Source: Acidimicrobiaceae bacterium (lineage in GTDB: Bacteria; Actinomycetota; Acidimicrobiia; Acidimicrobiales; Aldehydirespiratoraceae). From it: a stretch of DNA of 53,938 nucleotides. A model generated the notes under the pieces. It was not told the DNA's origin. It saw nothing but the letters and a program-made list of their open reading frames with translations, and made no database searches. The first letter of the stretch is position 1, and each line of letters starts with the position of its first letter. Position numbers and translations under genes: made by a program. Shown here one piece after another: positions 15,048 through 25,577 of the stretch. The DNA is taken from contig PBTQ01000001.1 in assembly GCA_002729125.1 (NCBI GenBank), positions 1-53,938 on the forward strand, read 5' to 3'.

Positions 15048-15818
15048 CTAGTGCGGCGTGAGGCCGCCGTCGGCGATCAGCGCCTGGCCGGTGATGAAAC
15101 TGCCGGCGTCGGAGCACAGCAGCAGAGCTGGGCCAACCATCTCGTCGGGGTGAGCGCCTCGCTGCATGAACGCCGCCTTCTGCATCGACTCGACTGCTTC
15201 GGGCGGGTTGTTCATCACCATGTCGGTCATGACTGTGCCGGGAGCCAGGGCGTTGACCCGGATGCCGCTCGGGGCGAACGCTGCGGCCATCGACCGGGTG
15301 AGTCCCAGAAGTCCGGCCTTGCCGGCGGAATACATGGCGCCGTGCGGGTTGAACAGGAAGGCCGCCGCCGAGATGATGTTGAGCACCGCCGCATTGCCGG
15401 ACGCCTCAAGGTGGGGCAGCGCCCGTTCGACAAGGAACGCCGGCCCGCGCAGGTTCGTGTCGAGGGACTTGCTCCATGCCTCCTCGGTGAGATGACCGAG
15501 TGGCAAGGCCAGTGCGTTGGCGGCGCCGTTGACGACGATGTCGATGCGGCCGAAGGCGGCGACCGTCTCATCGACCAGATTCGAGATCGAGTCGAGATCA
15601 CCCATGTGCGTGGGAACGCCGATCGCTTCGATTCCCATCTCGGTGAGGTGTGCGACCATGGCGTCGCAGGCGTCGGCCTTGCGGCTCGCCACTGCGATCT
15701 TGGCCCCGGCGACTCCGAACCCCTCGGCGATCGCCTTGCCGATGCCGCGGGTGCCGCCGGTGATGATGGCGACCCGACTGGTCAGGTCGTGGAGGTTGAC
15801 GAGTTTTTCGCGATCCAT
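15048..15818 (-). CDS. Short-chain dehydrogenase/reductase (FabG-like)
   Basis: 256 residues, classical SDR length. It shows the NAD(P) site TGGTRGIGKA, the strand motif NGAAN (usual NNAG replaced), catalytic Ser in NIISAAAF and Tyr-Lys in MYSAGKAG. Then come the 'IRVNALAPGTVMTDM' loop and the C-terminal 'ITGQALIADGGLTPH'. The ASRKAD turn after the second strand carries basic residues, which suggests NADPH preference. It lies 25 bp downstream of another SDR on the same strand, so the two are probably co-transcribed. Substrate unknown; such enzymes oxidise or reduce alcohol/ketone groups, often on acyl-CoA or steroid-like compounds in these bacteria. Confidence 0.9.
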   Translation of the reverse strand: MDREKLVNLHDLTSRVAIITGGTRGIGKAIAEGFGVAGAKIAVASRKADACDAMVAHLTEMGIEAIGVPTHMGDLDSISNLVDETVAAFGRIDIVVNGAANALALPLGHLTEEAWSKSLDTNLRGPAFLVERALPHLEASGNAAVLNIISAAAFLFNPHGAMYSAGKAGLLGLTRSMAAAFAPSGIRVNALAPGTVMTDMVMNNPPEAVESMQKAAFMQRGAHPDEMVGPALLLCSDAGSFITGQALIADGGLTPH

Positions 15819-15843
15819 GGTGTGGTCCTCGTGGGTGTGTGGG

Positions 15844-16572
15844 TCAGCTGGTGGTGGAGCCGCCGTTGACGGCGATGGTCTGGCCGGTGATCCACGCCGC
15901 TTCGTCGGAGGCGAGGAAGGTGACGGCGTACCCGATGTCGTTCGGCGTGCCGGTTCGGCCGACCGGGATCAGGCGGGACATTTTTTCGGTGATCTCGCTT
16001 GGCCCGCCCTCGCGGTCCATCAGGCCGATGGCGAGGGTGTTAGCGGTGACCCCGTCTCGGGCGGTCTCGAGCGCAAGGTGTCGCATGAACGAGATTGCGC
16101 CGCCCTTGCCGGCGCCGTAGAGCGATACGCCGATGTTTTGTCCGTGGGTGCCGGAGCCGGATGAGATCGTGATGACTCGTCCGTGTCCTCGCTCGCACAT
16201 GCCGTTGATCACGGCACGTGTGCAGTTGAGAACGCCGACGATGTTGATGTCGAGAAAGGGACCCCAATCGTCGGGGGTCGTCTGCCGGAAGGGGAGGGGA
16301 CGCATGCCGGGCGGGATGCCGGCGTTGTTGATCAACACGTCGACCGGGGCGACCGCGGCGAGGGATGCGGTCACGGCCGCGAGCTCGGTGACGTCGAAGG
16401 GGAGCGCGACTGCCCGTTCGCCGAGTTTTGCTGCTGCGCTCATCGCCCGGTCGGGTTCGAGGTCGTTGACGTAGACGTGAGCGCCCGCATCGATCAGCAC
16501 CCGGGCGATGCCGAGGCCAACACCCTGGCCGGCGCCGGTGACGAGAGCAGTGCGATCGGTGAGGTCGAACAC
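15844..16572 (-). CDS. Short-chain dehydrogenase/reductase
   Basis: 242 residues from GTG 16572. The cofactor motif is TGAGQGVGLGIA, followed by 'YVNDLEPD' (an acidic residue after the second strand, favouring NAD over NADP), NNAGIP, catalytic Ser in TISSGSGTH, Tyr-Lys in LYGAGKGG, and the C-terminal 'ITGQTIAVNGGSTT'. The frame is open further upstream, but that extension would cover the divergent SDR gene and lacks SDR similarity. A minus-strand TACGGT (16581-16586) lies 8 nt upstream. It is the first gene of a two-SDR unit (16572-15048). The substrate is not predictable. Confidence 0.9.
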   Translation of the reverse strand: MFDLTDRTALVTGAGQGVGLGIARVLIDAGAHVYVNDLEPDRAMSAAAKLGERAVALPFDVTELAAVTASLAAVAPVDVLINNAGIPPGMRPLPFRQTTPDDWGPFLDINIVGVLNCTRAVINGMCERGHGRVITISSGSGTHGQNIGVSLYGAGKGGAISFMRHLALETARDGVTANTLAIGLMDREGGPSEITEKMSRLIPVGRTGTPNDIGYAVTFLASDEAAWITGQTIAVNGGSTTS

Positions 16573-16580
16573 GAGCCTGC

Positions 16581-16590
16581 ACCGTAGTGT
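16581..16590. promoter_or_regulatory. Overlapping divergent -10 elements between two SDR genes
   Basis: In the 24-bp gap between divergent SDR genes, the minus-strand -10 TACGGT (16581-16586) and the plus-strand -10 TAGTGT (16585-16590) share the same TA pair. The plus start follows 6 nt later and the minus start 8 nt later. Both mRNAs would be leaderless. Confidence 0.5.
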
Positions 16591-16596
16591 GCGGCC

Positions 16597-17442
16597 ATGA
16601 GGGAGGACCCAAACGACACTCGCCTGCGCCGCTTCGAGGGACGCCGGGCCCTGGTCACCGGCGCCAGCCGCGGCATCGGGGCCGGTATCGCCGAACGGCT
16701 CGCCGCCGAGGGTGCCGATGTTGCCCTCGTCGCTCGAACTCGGTCCGAACACGCCGTACTCGAGGGCTCACTTGAAGAGACTGCGGCGCGTTGTGAAGCA
16801 CATGGCGCCCGCTCGGTGATCGTCGTCGCCGACATCACTCGTCCCGACGACCGGGAGCGTCTGATCGCCGAGGCGGTCGAGGGTCTCGACGGATCGATCG
16901 ACGTGTTGGTTAACAACGCAGCGGCGGCGATCTACCAACCAATGGCCGACTACCCGTTGAAGCGTCGCCATCTCACGTTCGAGGCCAACGTTCACGCGCC
17001 GCTCGACCTAGCCCAGGCGGTGCTTCCGCCGATGGTCGAGGCAGGGGAAGGCTGGATCCTCAACCTGTCGAGCGGCACCGCCAGCCCTTGGGTCGGCCCA
17101 CCCTTCGAGGTCGGCAGTCTGGGTACTACCATTGCGATCTATGGCGCGTCGAAAGCAGCGCTCGACCGGCTCACCAATGGCCTTGGTGCTGAGTTGTTCG
17201 GCAGTGGCGTGCGGGTCAACGCCGTACAGCCGCGCGCGGCCGTACTCTCTCAAGGCGCGGTCAAGCTCGCCGGGAAGAAGTTGCGACCCGAACAGGTCGA
17301 GTCGATCGAGCAGATGGTCGAGGGATCTGTCGTGCTCGCCTGCTGTGACGAAGACGTCACCGGCCGGTCGACAGTCAGCCTTGAGAACCTTGTCGCGTTC
17401 GACCTCGCCGTTCGAGGGCTTGACGCCCGACCACTGCCGTAG
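16597..17442 (+). CDS. Short-chain dehydrogenase/reductase (third SDR of the cluster)
   Basis: 281 residues. NAD(P) motif TGASRGIGAGIAERLA, VARTRSE after the second strand (Arg, favours NADPH), NNAAAAIY in place of NNAG, catalytic Ser in LNLSSGTASP and Tyr-Lys in IYGASKAALD. Between Ser and Tyr is a longer insert (about 15 residues, WVGPPFEVGSLG) than in most classical SDRs. The C-terminal end is divergent from the family's 'TGQ...DGG', with 'VTGRSTVSLENLVAFDLAVRG' instead, so a specialised substrate is likely. ATG 16597 follows TAGTGT by 6 nt. The gene ends just before a long bidirectional terminator. Confidence 0.87.
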   Translation: MREDPNDTRLRRFEGRRALVTGASRGIGAGIAERLAAEGADVALVARTRSEHAVLEGSLEETAARCEAHGARSVIVVADITRPDDRERLIAEAVEGLDGSIDVLVNNAAAAIYQPMADYPLKRRHLTFEANVHAPLDLAQAVLPPMVEAGEGWILNLSSGTASPWVGPPFEVGSLGTTIAIYGASKAALDRLTNGLGAELFGSGVRVNAVQPRAAVLSQGAVKLAGKKLRPEQVESIEQMVEGSVVLACCDEDVTGRSTVSLENLVAFDLAVRGLDARPLP

Positions 17443-17469
17443 GCGTCGCCATTTCCCGGCGGGAACGGA

Positions 17470-17510
17470 GAACGCCCCGCCGGTGGCAAGGGCCAGCCGG
17501 CGGGGCGTTC
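17470..17510. terminator. Bidirectional terminator between convergent SDR and katG genes
   Basis: GAACGCCCCGCCGG (17470-17483) pairs perfectly with CCGGCGGGGCGTTC (17497-17510). The stem continues after a one-base bulge with TGGC/GCCA around the loop AAGG, giving about 18 bp in all. It sits centrally between two convergent stops and would stop transcription from both sides. Confidence 0.8.
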
Positions 17511-17543
17511 TTGAGTTTGCGGCGGGCAGGGCCCGCATCAGGC

Positions 17544-20184
<2,641 letters not shown>

Positions 20185-20190
20185 AGCACA

Positions 20191-20213
20191 GATTCTGGAC
20201 TAAGTCAAGAAAT
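20191..20213 (-). promoter_or_regulatory. FurA operator/promoter of the furA-katG operon
   Basis: On the minus strand this reads TCTTGACTTAGTCCAGAATC, very close to the furA operator core known from mycobacteria (TCTTGACT...TTCCAGAA). It ends 6 nt before the GTG start of furA, so it overlaps the promoter and suits autorepression. The match is from memory and not from a database search. Confidence 0.55.
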
Positions 20214-20298
20214 AGGCTGTGTCGGTCTTTGATGAAATCAATTGGATGGTTCCGCTGTCGCAAGAACGGCCGGAGTTCTGCCGAGAAACGAGCGCCGA

Positions 20299-21336
20299 TC
20301 AGGATCGGCGAAGGGCGATTCGGCCGTTGCCGTCCACCGCCCGGCCGATGACTGCGGCGGTGTGCCCGTCGGCGACCAAGTCGGCGACGACGTCGTTGGC
20401 TGCATCGGGATCAACCCCGAAGACGAGGCCGCCTGATGTCTGGGCGTCGGCGAGGATCGTCACGTCGAGATCATCGACACCAGCACCGATGTCGAGCCAC
20501 TCGTTGATCCAGGCCAGGTTCCGGCCGGTGCCGCCGGGCACCACGCCGTCGGCTGCGAGCTCGGTGGCGCCCACAATCATGGGGACATCGTCGACGACGA
20601 TCTCGAGCCCGACCCCGGACTCCTGCGCCATGCGGCCGGCATGGCCGAGCAGGCCGAAGCCGGTGACATCGGTGGCCCCTGAGGCCCCGGCGGCAATCGC
20701 CGCGGCGGCGCCTGCGGCGTTGGTGGTGGTCATAGAGGTGATGGCGGCCTGCATCGTGGCGGCATCGGCGACATTGCGCTTCTGGGCAGTGGTGATGATG
20801 CCGATGCCGAGCGGCTTGGTGAGAACGAGCGCCTGACCGGCCTGGAGGCCCGCGTTGGTGAGCATCTTGTCGGGATGGACTTCGCCCACTACTGCCATGC
20901 CGTACTTGGGTTCGGGGTCGTCGACCGTGTGTCCACCGGCAACGACGAAGCCGCACTCGTGCGCAATGTCCTGACCTCCGAGCAGCACGTCACCCAGCAG
21001 GTCGTTAGAGAGTTCCTCGGTGTTCCAGCACACGAGGTTGAGCCCGAGGAGCGGAGTACCGCCCATTGCGTAGATGTCGCTGACGGCATTCGCAGCAGCC
21101 ACCCGGCCCCAGTCGCGCGCATCGTCGACCACCGGCGTGATGAAGTCGGCGGTGACGACGAGGGCGCGTTCGTCAGAGAGGCGGTAGACAGCGGCATCGT
21201 CGCCGCTGGCCGCCCCAACGAGCAGGTTCGGTGAATCAGGTGGAGTAAGGCGGCGCACGACCTGCGCCAGTTCGCCGGGGGCGAGCTTGCAGCCTCAACC
21301 AGCGCCGTGGCTGAACTCTGTTAGTCGTCGCGTCAT
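20299..21336 (-). CDS. selD: Selenide, water dikinase SelD, a selenoprotein read through an in-frame TGA
   Basis: The enzyme makes selenophosphate from selenide and ATP. The frame from ATG 21336 reads MTRRLTEFSHGAG, then TGA (21295-21297), then GCKLAPGELAQVV, continuing into the conserved 'NLLVGAASGDDAAVYRL'. In E. coli SelD the matching segment is SHGAGCGCK, so TGA replaces the catalytic Cys and Lys17 follows at the right spacing. The TGA therefore encodes selenocysteine (residue 14 of 345). A start at 21258, after the TGA, would remove the active site. Other motifs: 'TADFITPVVDDARDWGRVAAANAVSDIYAMGG', 'VVAGGHTVDDPEPKYGMAVVGEV' and 'TDVTGFGLLGH'. The host must possess SelA, SelB and tRNA-Sec elsewhere. 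Confidence 0.92.
21262..21292 (-). promoter_or_regulatory. Candidate SECIS hairpin for SelD selenocysteine
   Basis: Just 3' of the UGA the mRNA can fold: CUGC (21289-21292) pairs with GCAG (21262-21265) and CGCC (21280-21283) with GGCG (21273-21276), with an internal loop between and a CCC tip. Position matches bacterial SECIS elements, which lie directly after the UGA within the coding sequence. The loop does not show an obvious canonical GU, so details are uncertain. Confidence 0.4.
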
Positions 21337-21423
21337 GGCACCCCCTCGGCCTTGTGTCGGGTTGGAGCCGGAGACCGGCGCCGCATTCCTCGTACCCGCA
21401 CCCTACGTCGTAGGGTCTTGCTC

Positions 21424-22500
21424 ATGACCGACACCGTCGATCCTCGCCTTCAGACCCGTGCAACCGAACTCTTCGGTGTCCGATTCCCGATAGTGCAGAC
21501 CGGTATGGGTTGGGTCGCTGGCGCATCACTCGTCAGCAGCACCGCCAACGGCGGCGGACTCGGCATTCTCGCCTCCGCCACCATGACTTTCGACGAGATG
21601 GTCGAATCGATCGACGAGGTGCACGAGCGCACGGACAAGCCTTTCGGCGTGAACCTTCGAACCGACGCTGTCGACATCGAACAGCGGGTCGATCACCTGA
21701 TTTCTGCAGAGGTCAAGGTCGCGTCCTTCGCCCAGGCGCCGCGACCCGACATGGTTGCGAAGCTCAAGGAGGCAGGCCTCGTTGTCATGCCCACGGTCGG
21801 CGCCCGTCGTCACGCCGAAAAGGTCGCTGAGTGGGGCGTCGACGCTGTGCTGTGCCAAGGCGGCGAAGGTGGCGGGCATACCGGCTCGGTGCCGACGTCG
21901 CTGTTGTTACCGCAGGTGATTGATGCAGTCGACATTCCCGTTATCGCTGCCGGTGGCTTTCACGATGGCCGGGGTCTCGCCGCCGCCCTCGCGTGGGGTG
22001 CCGACGGCATCGCCATGGGTACGCGTTTCCTACTCACCGCCGACTCCAAGGTCCCCGAGGAGGTCAAGCAGGCTTATCTCGCCACGCCGGTGACCGGCAC
22101 CGTTGTCTCCACCGCCATCGACGGTGCGCCCCAGCGGGTGATCCGCACCGACATGGTCGATTCGCTAGAAAACGCCGGCCTAACCCGCTTCCCGAAGGCG
22201 GCGCTGAATGCCCTGCGCTTCCGGAAGATGACCGCCACCTCGCTCGGCGACCTATTCCGCGAAGGTCTGGCCATGAAGAAGAACCAGGATCTCTCCTGGG
22301 CGCAGCTCGCCATGGCGGCCAACGCCCCGATGCTCACCAAGGCCACGATGGTCGATGGCGCGATTGGAGTCGGCATCCTCCCGACCGGTCAGTGCGTCGG
22401 CGTCGTCGACGATCTTCCGACGTGCGACGAATTGATTCAGCGCATCGTGGGGGAGGCGGTCAAGGCAATGAACCGCCTCGCTCCCGCCGCTTCCTCCTAG
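21424..22500 (+). CDS. Nitronate monooxygenase (2-nitropropane dioxygenase family)
   Basis: 358 residues, an FMN-dependent TIM barrel. It begins 'ELFGVRFPIVQTGMGWVAGASLV', the family opening, and has 'ANGGGLGILASATM', 'KPFGVNLRTD', 'CQGGEGGGHTGSVPTSLLLPQV' (phosphate/FMN loop with catalytic-region His) and 'IPVIAAGGFHDGRGLAAALAWGADGIAMGTRFL'. Members oxidise alkyl nitronates such as propionate-3-nitronate, or act as enoyl-type FMN reductases; the exact substrate is open. ATG 21424 follows TAGGGT (21411-21416) by 7 nt, a leaderless start. It is divergent from selD and is followed by the B12 riboswitch of the next operon. Confidence 0.88.
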   Translation: MTDTVDPRLQTRATELFGVRFPIVQTGMGWVAGASLVSSTANGGGLGILASATMTFDEMVESIDEVHERTDKPFGVNLRTDAVDIEQRVDHLISAEVKVASFAQAPRPDMVAKLKEAGLVVMPTVGARRHAEKVAEWGVDAVLCQGGEGGGHTGSVPTSLLLPQVIDAVDIPVIAAGGFHDGRGLAAALAWGADGIAMGTRFLLTADSKVPEEVKQAYLATPVTGTVVSTAIDGAPQRVIRTDMVDSLENAGLTRFPKAALNALRFRKMTATSLGDLFREGLAMKKNQDLSWAQLAMAANAPMLTKATMVDGAIGVGILPTGQCVGVVDDLPTCDELIQRIVGEAVKAMNRLAPAASS

Positions 22501-22506
22501 ACTGAT

Positions 22507-22680
22507 CCCGTTCGCCAGCAGCGAATTCCGGTGAAATCCCGGAACTGTCCCGCAACGGTAAAGCCACGCTCTCGAGGGTGGACGAGTCCGGTCGCCTGAC
22601 GGTGAACGTCAACGAACCAACCCTCGAGGAAGGGGAGGCTCGCGCGAGAGGGGGCTCCTGAGAAGGTGGTTCGCTGTCGC
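22507..22680 (+). ncRNA. Cobalamin (B12) riboswitch
   Basis: The conserved core GGTGAAATCC...CTGTCCCGCAACGGTAA runs from 22530 to 22561, followed by the B12-box-like GAGTCCGGTCGCCTGACGG (22585-22603), a near match to the common actinobacterial GAGTCCG..GACCTGCCGG. A closing helix is possible between GCAGCGAA (22518-22525) and TTCGCTGT (22670-22677). A second long hairpin (GAACCAACC/GGTGGTTC, 22614-22672) may be the expression platform. It ends about 25 nt before the AGGAGG ribosome site of btuF, so translational control by bound cobalamin is likely. All downstream genes up to 28957 are B12 genes, which confirms the identification. Confidence 0.9.
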
Positions 22681-22715
22681 TCGTGCCCGACCAGCTCGAG
22701 CCACAGGAGGAAACC

Positions 22716-23717
22716 ATGATGAAGTTGCGTTCCACGCTCATCTCCCTGCTGGCTGTGCTCGCGTTGTTTGCTGCTGCCTGCGGCGACGACGACAACGACA
22801 CCGCTACCGAGGCCGAATCGACGTCGGCCTCGCAATCAACGTCGGCACCCACCGACGATGCTGATCATGACCACAAAGCTGACGAAGATCACGACCACGA
22901 GTCCGAGGACGCCATGGCCGACGACGATGCAGCTCCCGCGCGTCCTGAACGCATCGTCTCAATTGATCCGTCCGGCACCGAGATCATCTACGCCATCGGC
23001 GCAGGCGACCGCGTCGTCGCCGTCGACGACTACTCGTACTTCCCTGAGGGCACCCCGGTGACCGACCTTTCCGGTTGGCAGCCCAACCTCGAGGCGATCT
23101 TGGCCTTCGAGCCGGATCTCGTTGTCATGGGGTCCAACAGCGACATCGAAGCAAGCCTCGAGGCCGCCGGTGTGGCCGTGGCTCTAAGCAACGCTCCCAT
23201 GTCGTTCGACGACGTCTACAGCCAGATTGAGATCGTTGGCGCCGCCACCGGCAACATCGGAGAGGCCGCCGAACTCGTGCTCGAGATGCAGACCGAGATT
23301 GATGAGCTCACGGCCAATGCTCCCGACGGCTCGGGCCTGAGCTACTTCCACGAGCTCGACAACACCCTGTACAGCGTGACCTCGTCTACCTTTATCGGCG
23401 CCGTGTACGCCCTGTTCGGTCTTGAGAATGCCGCTGATCCGGCTGACGCCGACGGCGCCGCCTTCGGCTATCCGCAACTCAGCGACGAGTACATCGTCGA
23501 CGCTGATCCGGACATCATCTTCTTGGCCGACACCATCTGCTGCGGTCAGAGTGCCGAAACCGTTGCCGAGCGCGCCGGCTGGGACCAGCTCTCGGCCGTC
23601 CAGAACGGCACCGTCATCGAGCTCAACGACGACATCGTGTCGCGCTGGGGGCCGCGCCTCGTCGACTTCATCGAAGCAATCGCTCTGGCCATCGAGTCAG
23701 CGACCGTACCGGCCTGA
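22716..23717 (+). CDS. btuF: Cobalamin ABC transporter substrate-binding lipoprotein BtuF-like
   Basis: 333 residues from ATG 22716, which has AGGAGG (22705-22710) just upstream; ATG 22719 is also possible. The N-terminus is a lipoprotein signal (LLAVLALFAAAC). Residues ~49-71 form an unusual His/Asp/Glu-rich stretch with repeated DHDH. The binding fold follows: 'RIVSIDPSGTEIIYAIGAGDRVVAVDDYSYFP', 'PDLVVMGSNSDIEASLEAAG', and a C-terminal 'TVIELNDDIVSRWGPRLVDFIEAIA'. This is the outer-face receptor for corrinoids. The riboswitch upstream and cobalamin genes downstream make cobalamin the likely ligand. The His-rich linker could bind Co2+, Zn2+ or Ni2+. Confidence 0.88.
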   Translation: MMKLRSTLISLLAVLALFAAACGDDDNDTATEAESTSASQSTSAPTDDADHDHKADEDHDHESEDAMADDDAAPARPERIVSIDPSGTEIIYAIGAGDRVVAVDDYSYFPEGTPVTDLSGWQPNLEAILAFEPDLVVMGSNSDIEASLEAAGVAVALSNAPMSFDDVYSQIEIVGAATGNIGEAAELVLEMQTEIDELTANAPDGSGLSYFHELDNTLYSVTSSTFIGAVYALFGLENAADPADADGAAFGYPQLSDEYIVDADPDIIFLADTICCGQSAETVAERAGWDQLSAVQNGTVIELNDDIVSRWGPRLVDFIEAIALAIESATVPA

Positions 23718-23736
23718 TCCCGAGCCGGCCCAGGCC

Positions 23737-24807
23737 ATGACCGATGCGAGCGCCGCTGGGACCGGAGGCGAGCCACTGCGAGTGGCTCGCCTCCGGCCTG
23801 GCGCGCTCGTGGCCGGGCTCGTCGCCGTCCTCGGCGCAATGGTCATCGGGATGGCTCTGGGGCCGGTCGACATCTCCCCGAAGCTGATCGTCTACGAACT
23901 GCTGGACGATTTGCCCCTCATCGAACTTGACTCGGGCCTTTCGGCCCAGCGGGTCGCCATCATCGAACAGATCCGGTTGCCCCGAGTGGTGCTCGGCTTT
24001 CTCGTCGGTGCGACGTTGTCGGTGAGCGGCGCGGCGTATCAGGGAGCGTTTCGCAATCCGCTCGCCGATCCATACCTGCTTGGCATCGCCGCAGGGGCCG
24101 GCCTCGGTGCCACGGTGGCGATCACCCAGGACTGGGGTGACGGGGGCGGCTTCACCGACCCGGTCCCACTTGCGGCCTTCGGCGGGGCACTGCTCGCCGT
24201 GGTGTTGTCGTACACCGCAGGACACGTCGGCGGCCGGTCGACGGCATCCCTCGTCCTCGCCGGCGTTGCCGTTGCGAGCTTCCTGACCGCCGCGCAGACC
24301 TACGTGCTGCAGGCCAACTCCGATGCATTCCGGGAGGTGTACGCCTGGATCCTCGGTCGGATCGCAACGAGCGGCTGGTCCGAGGTGGTGCTGATGGTGC
24401 CGTACTTCCTGCTCGCTGCTGGCATCGTCTTCCGCTATCGGCGGGCCCTCGATGTGCTAGCCGTCGGTGACGAAGAAGCACAGGCCCTCGGCCTTGAGCC
24501 GCGCAAGATCCGCGTGATCGTCGTGCTCGCCGCGTCGCTGGGAGCTGCAGCTGCAGTCTCGGTAAGCGGCCTGATCGGCTTCGTGGGCATCATCGTTCCG
24601 CATGCCGTGCGATTGGCGTTCGGCGCCAGCCACCGGGTGTTGATTCCCCTGTCAATCCTGTTCGGCGGAGCGTTCATGGTCTTGGCTGACCTGGCCGCCC
24701 GAACGATCGTCGAACCCGCCGAACTGCCAATCGGCGTGGTCACCGCCTTCCTTGGCGCCCCGTTCTTCGTGTTGGTGCTGCGCACGAGTCGGAGGTCGGT
24801 GTGGTGA
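23737..24807 (+). CDS. btuC: Cobalamin ABC transporter permease BtuC-like (FecCD family)
   Basis: 356 residues. FecCD/BtuC permease with about ten transmembrane helices: 'IEQIRLPRVVLGFLVGATLSVSGAAYQGAFRNPLADPYLLGIAAGAGLG' is the classic family segment, then 'LVLAGVAVASFLTAAQTY', the ATPase-coupling loop 'GDEEAQALGLEPRKIR', 'GLIGFVGIIVPHAVRLAFGASHR' and 'AELPIGVVTAFLGAPFFVLVL'. The ATG at 23737 begins 19 nt after the btuF stop; longer frames run inside btuF. The protein forms the homodimeric channel through which B12 enters. It overlaps the ATPase gene by 7 bp. Confidence 0.92.
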   Translation: MTDASAAGTGGEPLRVARLRPGALVAGLVAVLGAMVIGMALGPVDISPKLIVYELLDDLPLIELDSGLSAQRVAIIEQIRLPRVVLGFLVGATLSVSGAAYQGAFRNPLADPYLLGIAAGAGLGATVAITQDWGDGGGFTDPVPLAAFGGALLAVVLSYTAGHVGGRSTASLVLAGVAVASFLTAAQTYVLQANSDAFREVYAWILGRIATSGWSEVVLMVPYFLLAAGIVFRYRRALDVLAVGDEEAQALGLEPRKIRVIVVLAASLGAAAAVSVSGLIGFVGIIVPHAVRLAFGASHRVLIPLSILFGGAFMVLADLAARTIVEPAELPIGVVTAFLGAPFFVLVLRTSRRSVW

Positions 24808-25577
24808 GCATCATCTCGATCTCCGGTCTCACGGTTGATCTCGGAAACCAGCGAATCCTGGAGGGCGTCGACCTCGACATTGACGCAGGCGAGTGGGTCA
24901 ACATCATCGGACCCAACGGAGCCGGCAAGACCACGATGCTCCGCTCGCTCCTCGGCACGGTCGAGCACACCGGCACAATTGAACTCGACGGCACACGGCC
25001 GACGAAGCCGATCGAGCGGGCCCGTCGTCTCGCCTACGTGCCCCAAAGTTCGGTGATCCCCGGTGGGATGCACGTCGGGGATTATGTACTGCTCGGGCGC
25101 ACACCGCATCGGGGCGTCTTCGGCCGCGACTCCGACACGGACTGCAACATTGCAATGGACGTCCTCACACGACTCGACCTTGCCGAATTCACGATGCGCG
25201 AGGTCGGTTCACTTTCGGGCGGCGAACGTCAACGGGTTGTGTTGGCTCGCGCTCTCGCCCAGCAGGCCGACATCGTGCTGCTCGACGAGCCGACAACGGC
25301 GCTCGACCTCGGCCACCAGCAAGAAGTCCTCGACCTCGTCGAATCGTTGCGGCGCGATCGAGGTCTCACGGTCGTCGCCACATTGCACGACCTCACCCTC
25401 GCAGCCCGATACGGCGACCGCATCGCTGTGTTGTCGGGTGGGCGTATCGTCGAGACTGGGCTGCCGTCGGCAGTGCTCACCGCCGCCACGATCGCCGAAC
25501 ACTTCGGCGCCACCGTTCGCATCATCGATGATCCCGACGGGCCGGTAATCGTTCCCACCACAGGAGTACCTCAATGA
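24801..25577 (+). CDS. btuD: Cobalamin ABC transporter ATP-binding protein BtuD-like
   Basis: 258 residues from GTG 24801. Walker A GPNGAGKTT, Q-loop 'LAYVPQSS', signature LSGGERQRVV, Walker B IVLLDEPT, 'ALDLGHQQEVLDLV' and H-loop ATLHDLT are complete. It hydrolyses ATP to drive corrinoid import through the BtuC-like permease, whose gene it overlaps by 7 bp. The short C-terminal tail after 'ATIAEHFGATVRIIDDPDGPVIVP' is as in haem/cobalamin ATPases. It overlaps cobO by 4 bp (ATGA), linking import to adenosylation. Confidence 0.93.
   Translation: MVSIISISGLTVDLGNQRILEGVDLDIDAGEWVNIIGPNGAGKTTMLRSLLGTVEHTGTIELDGTRPTKPIERARRLAYVPQSSVIPGGMHVGDYVLLGRTPHRGVFGRDSDTDCNIAMDVLTRLDLAEFTMREVGSLSGGERQRVVLARALAQQADIVLLDEPTTALDLGHQQEVLDLVESLRRDRGLTVVATLHDLTLAARYGDRIAVLSGGRIVETGLPSAVLTAATIAEHFGATVRIIDDPDGPVIVPTTGVPQ

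Noticed and set aside
21258-21258. ATG-like start for selD after the TGA
   Set aside because: It would remove the whole catalytic segment conserved in SelD; the upstream frame restores it through a selenocysteine codon.
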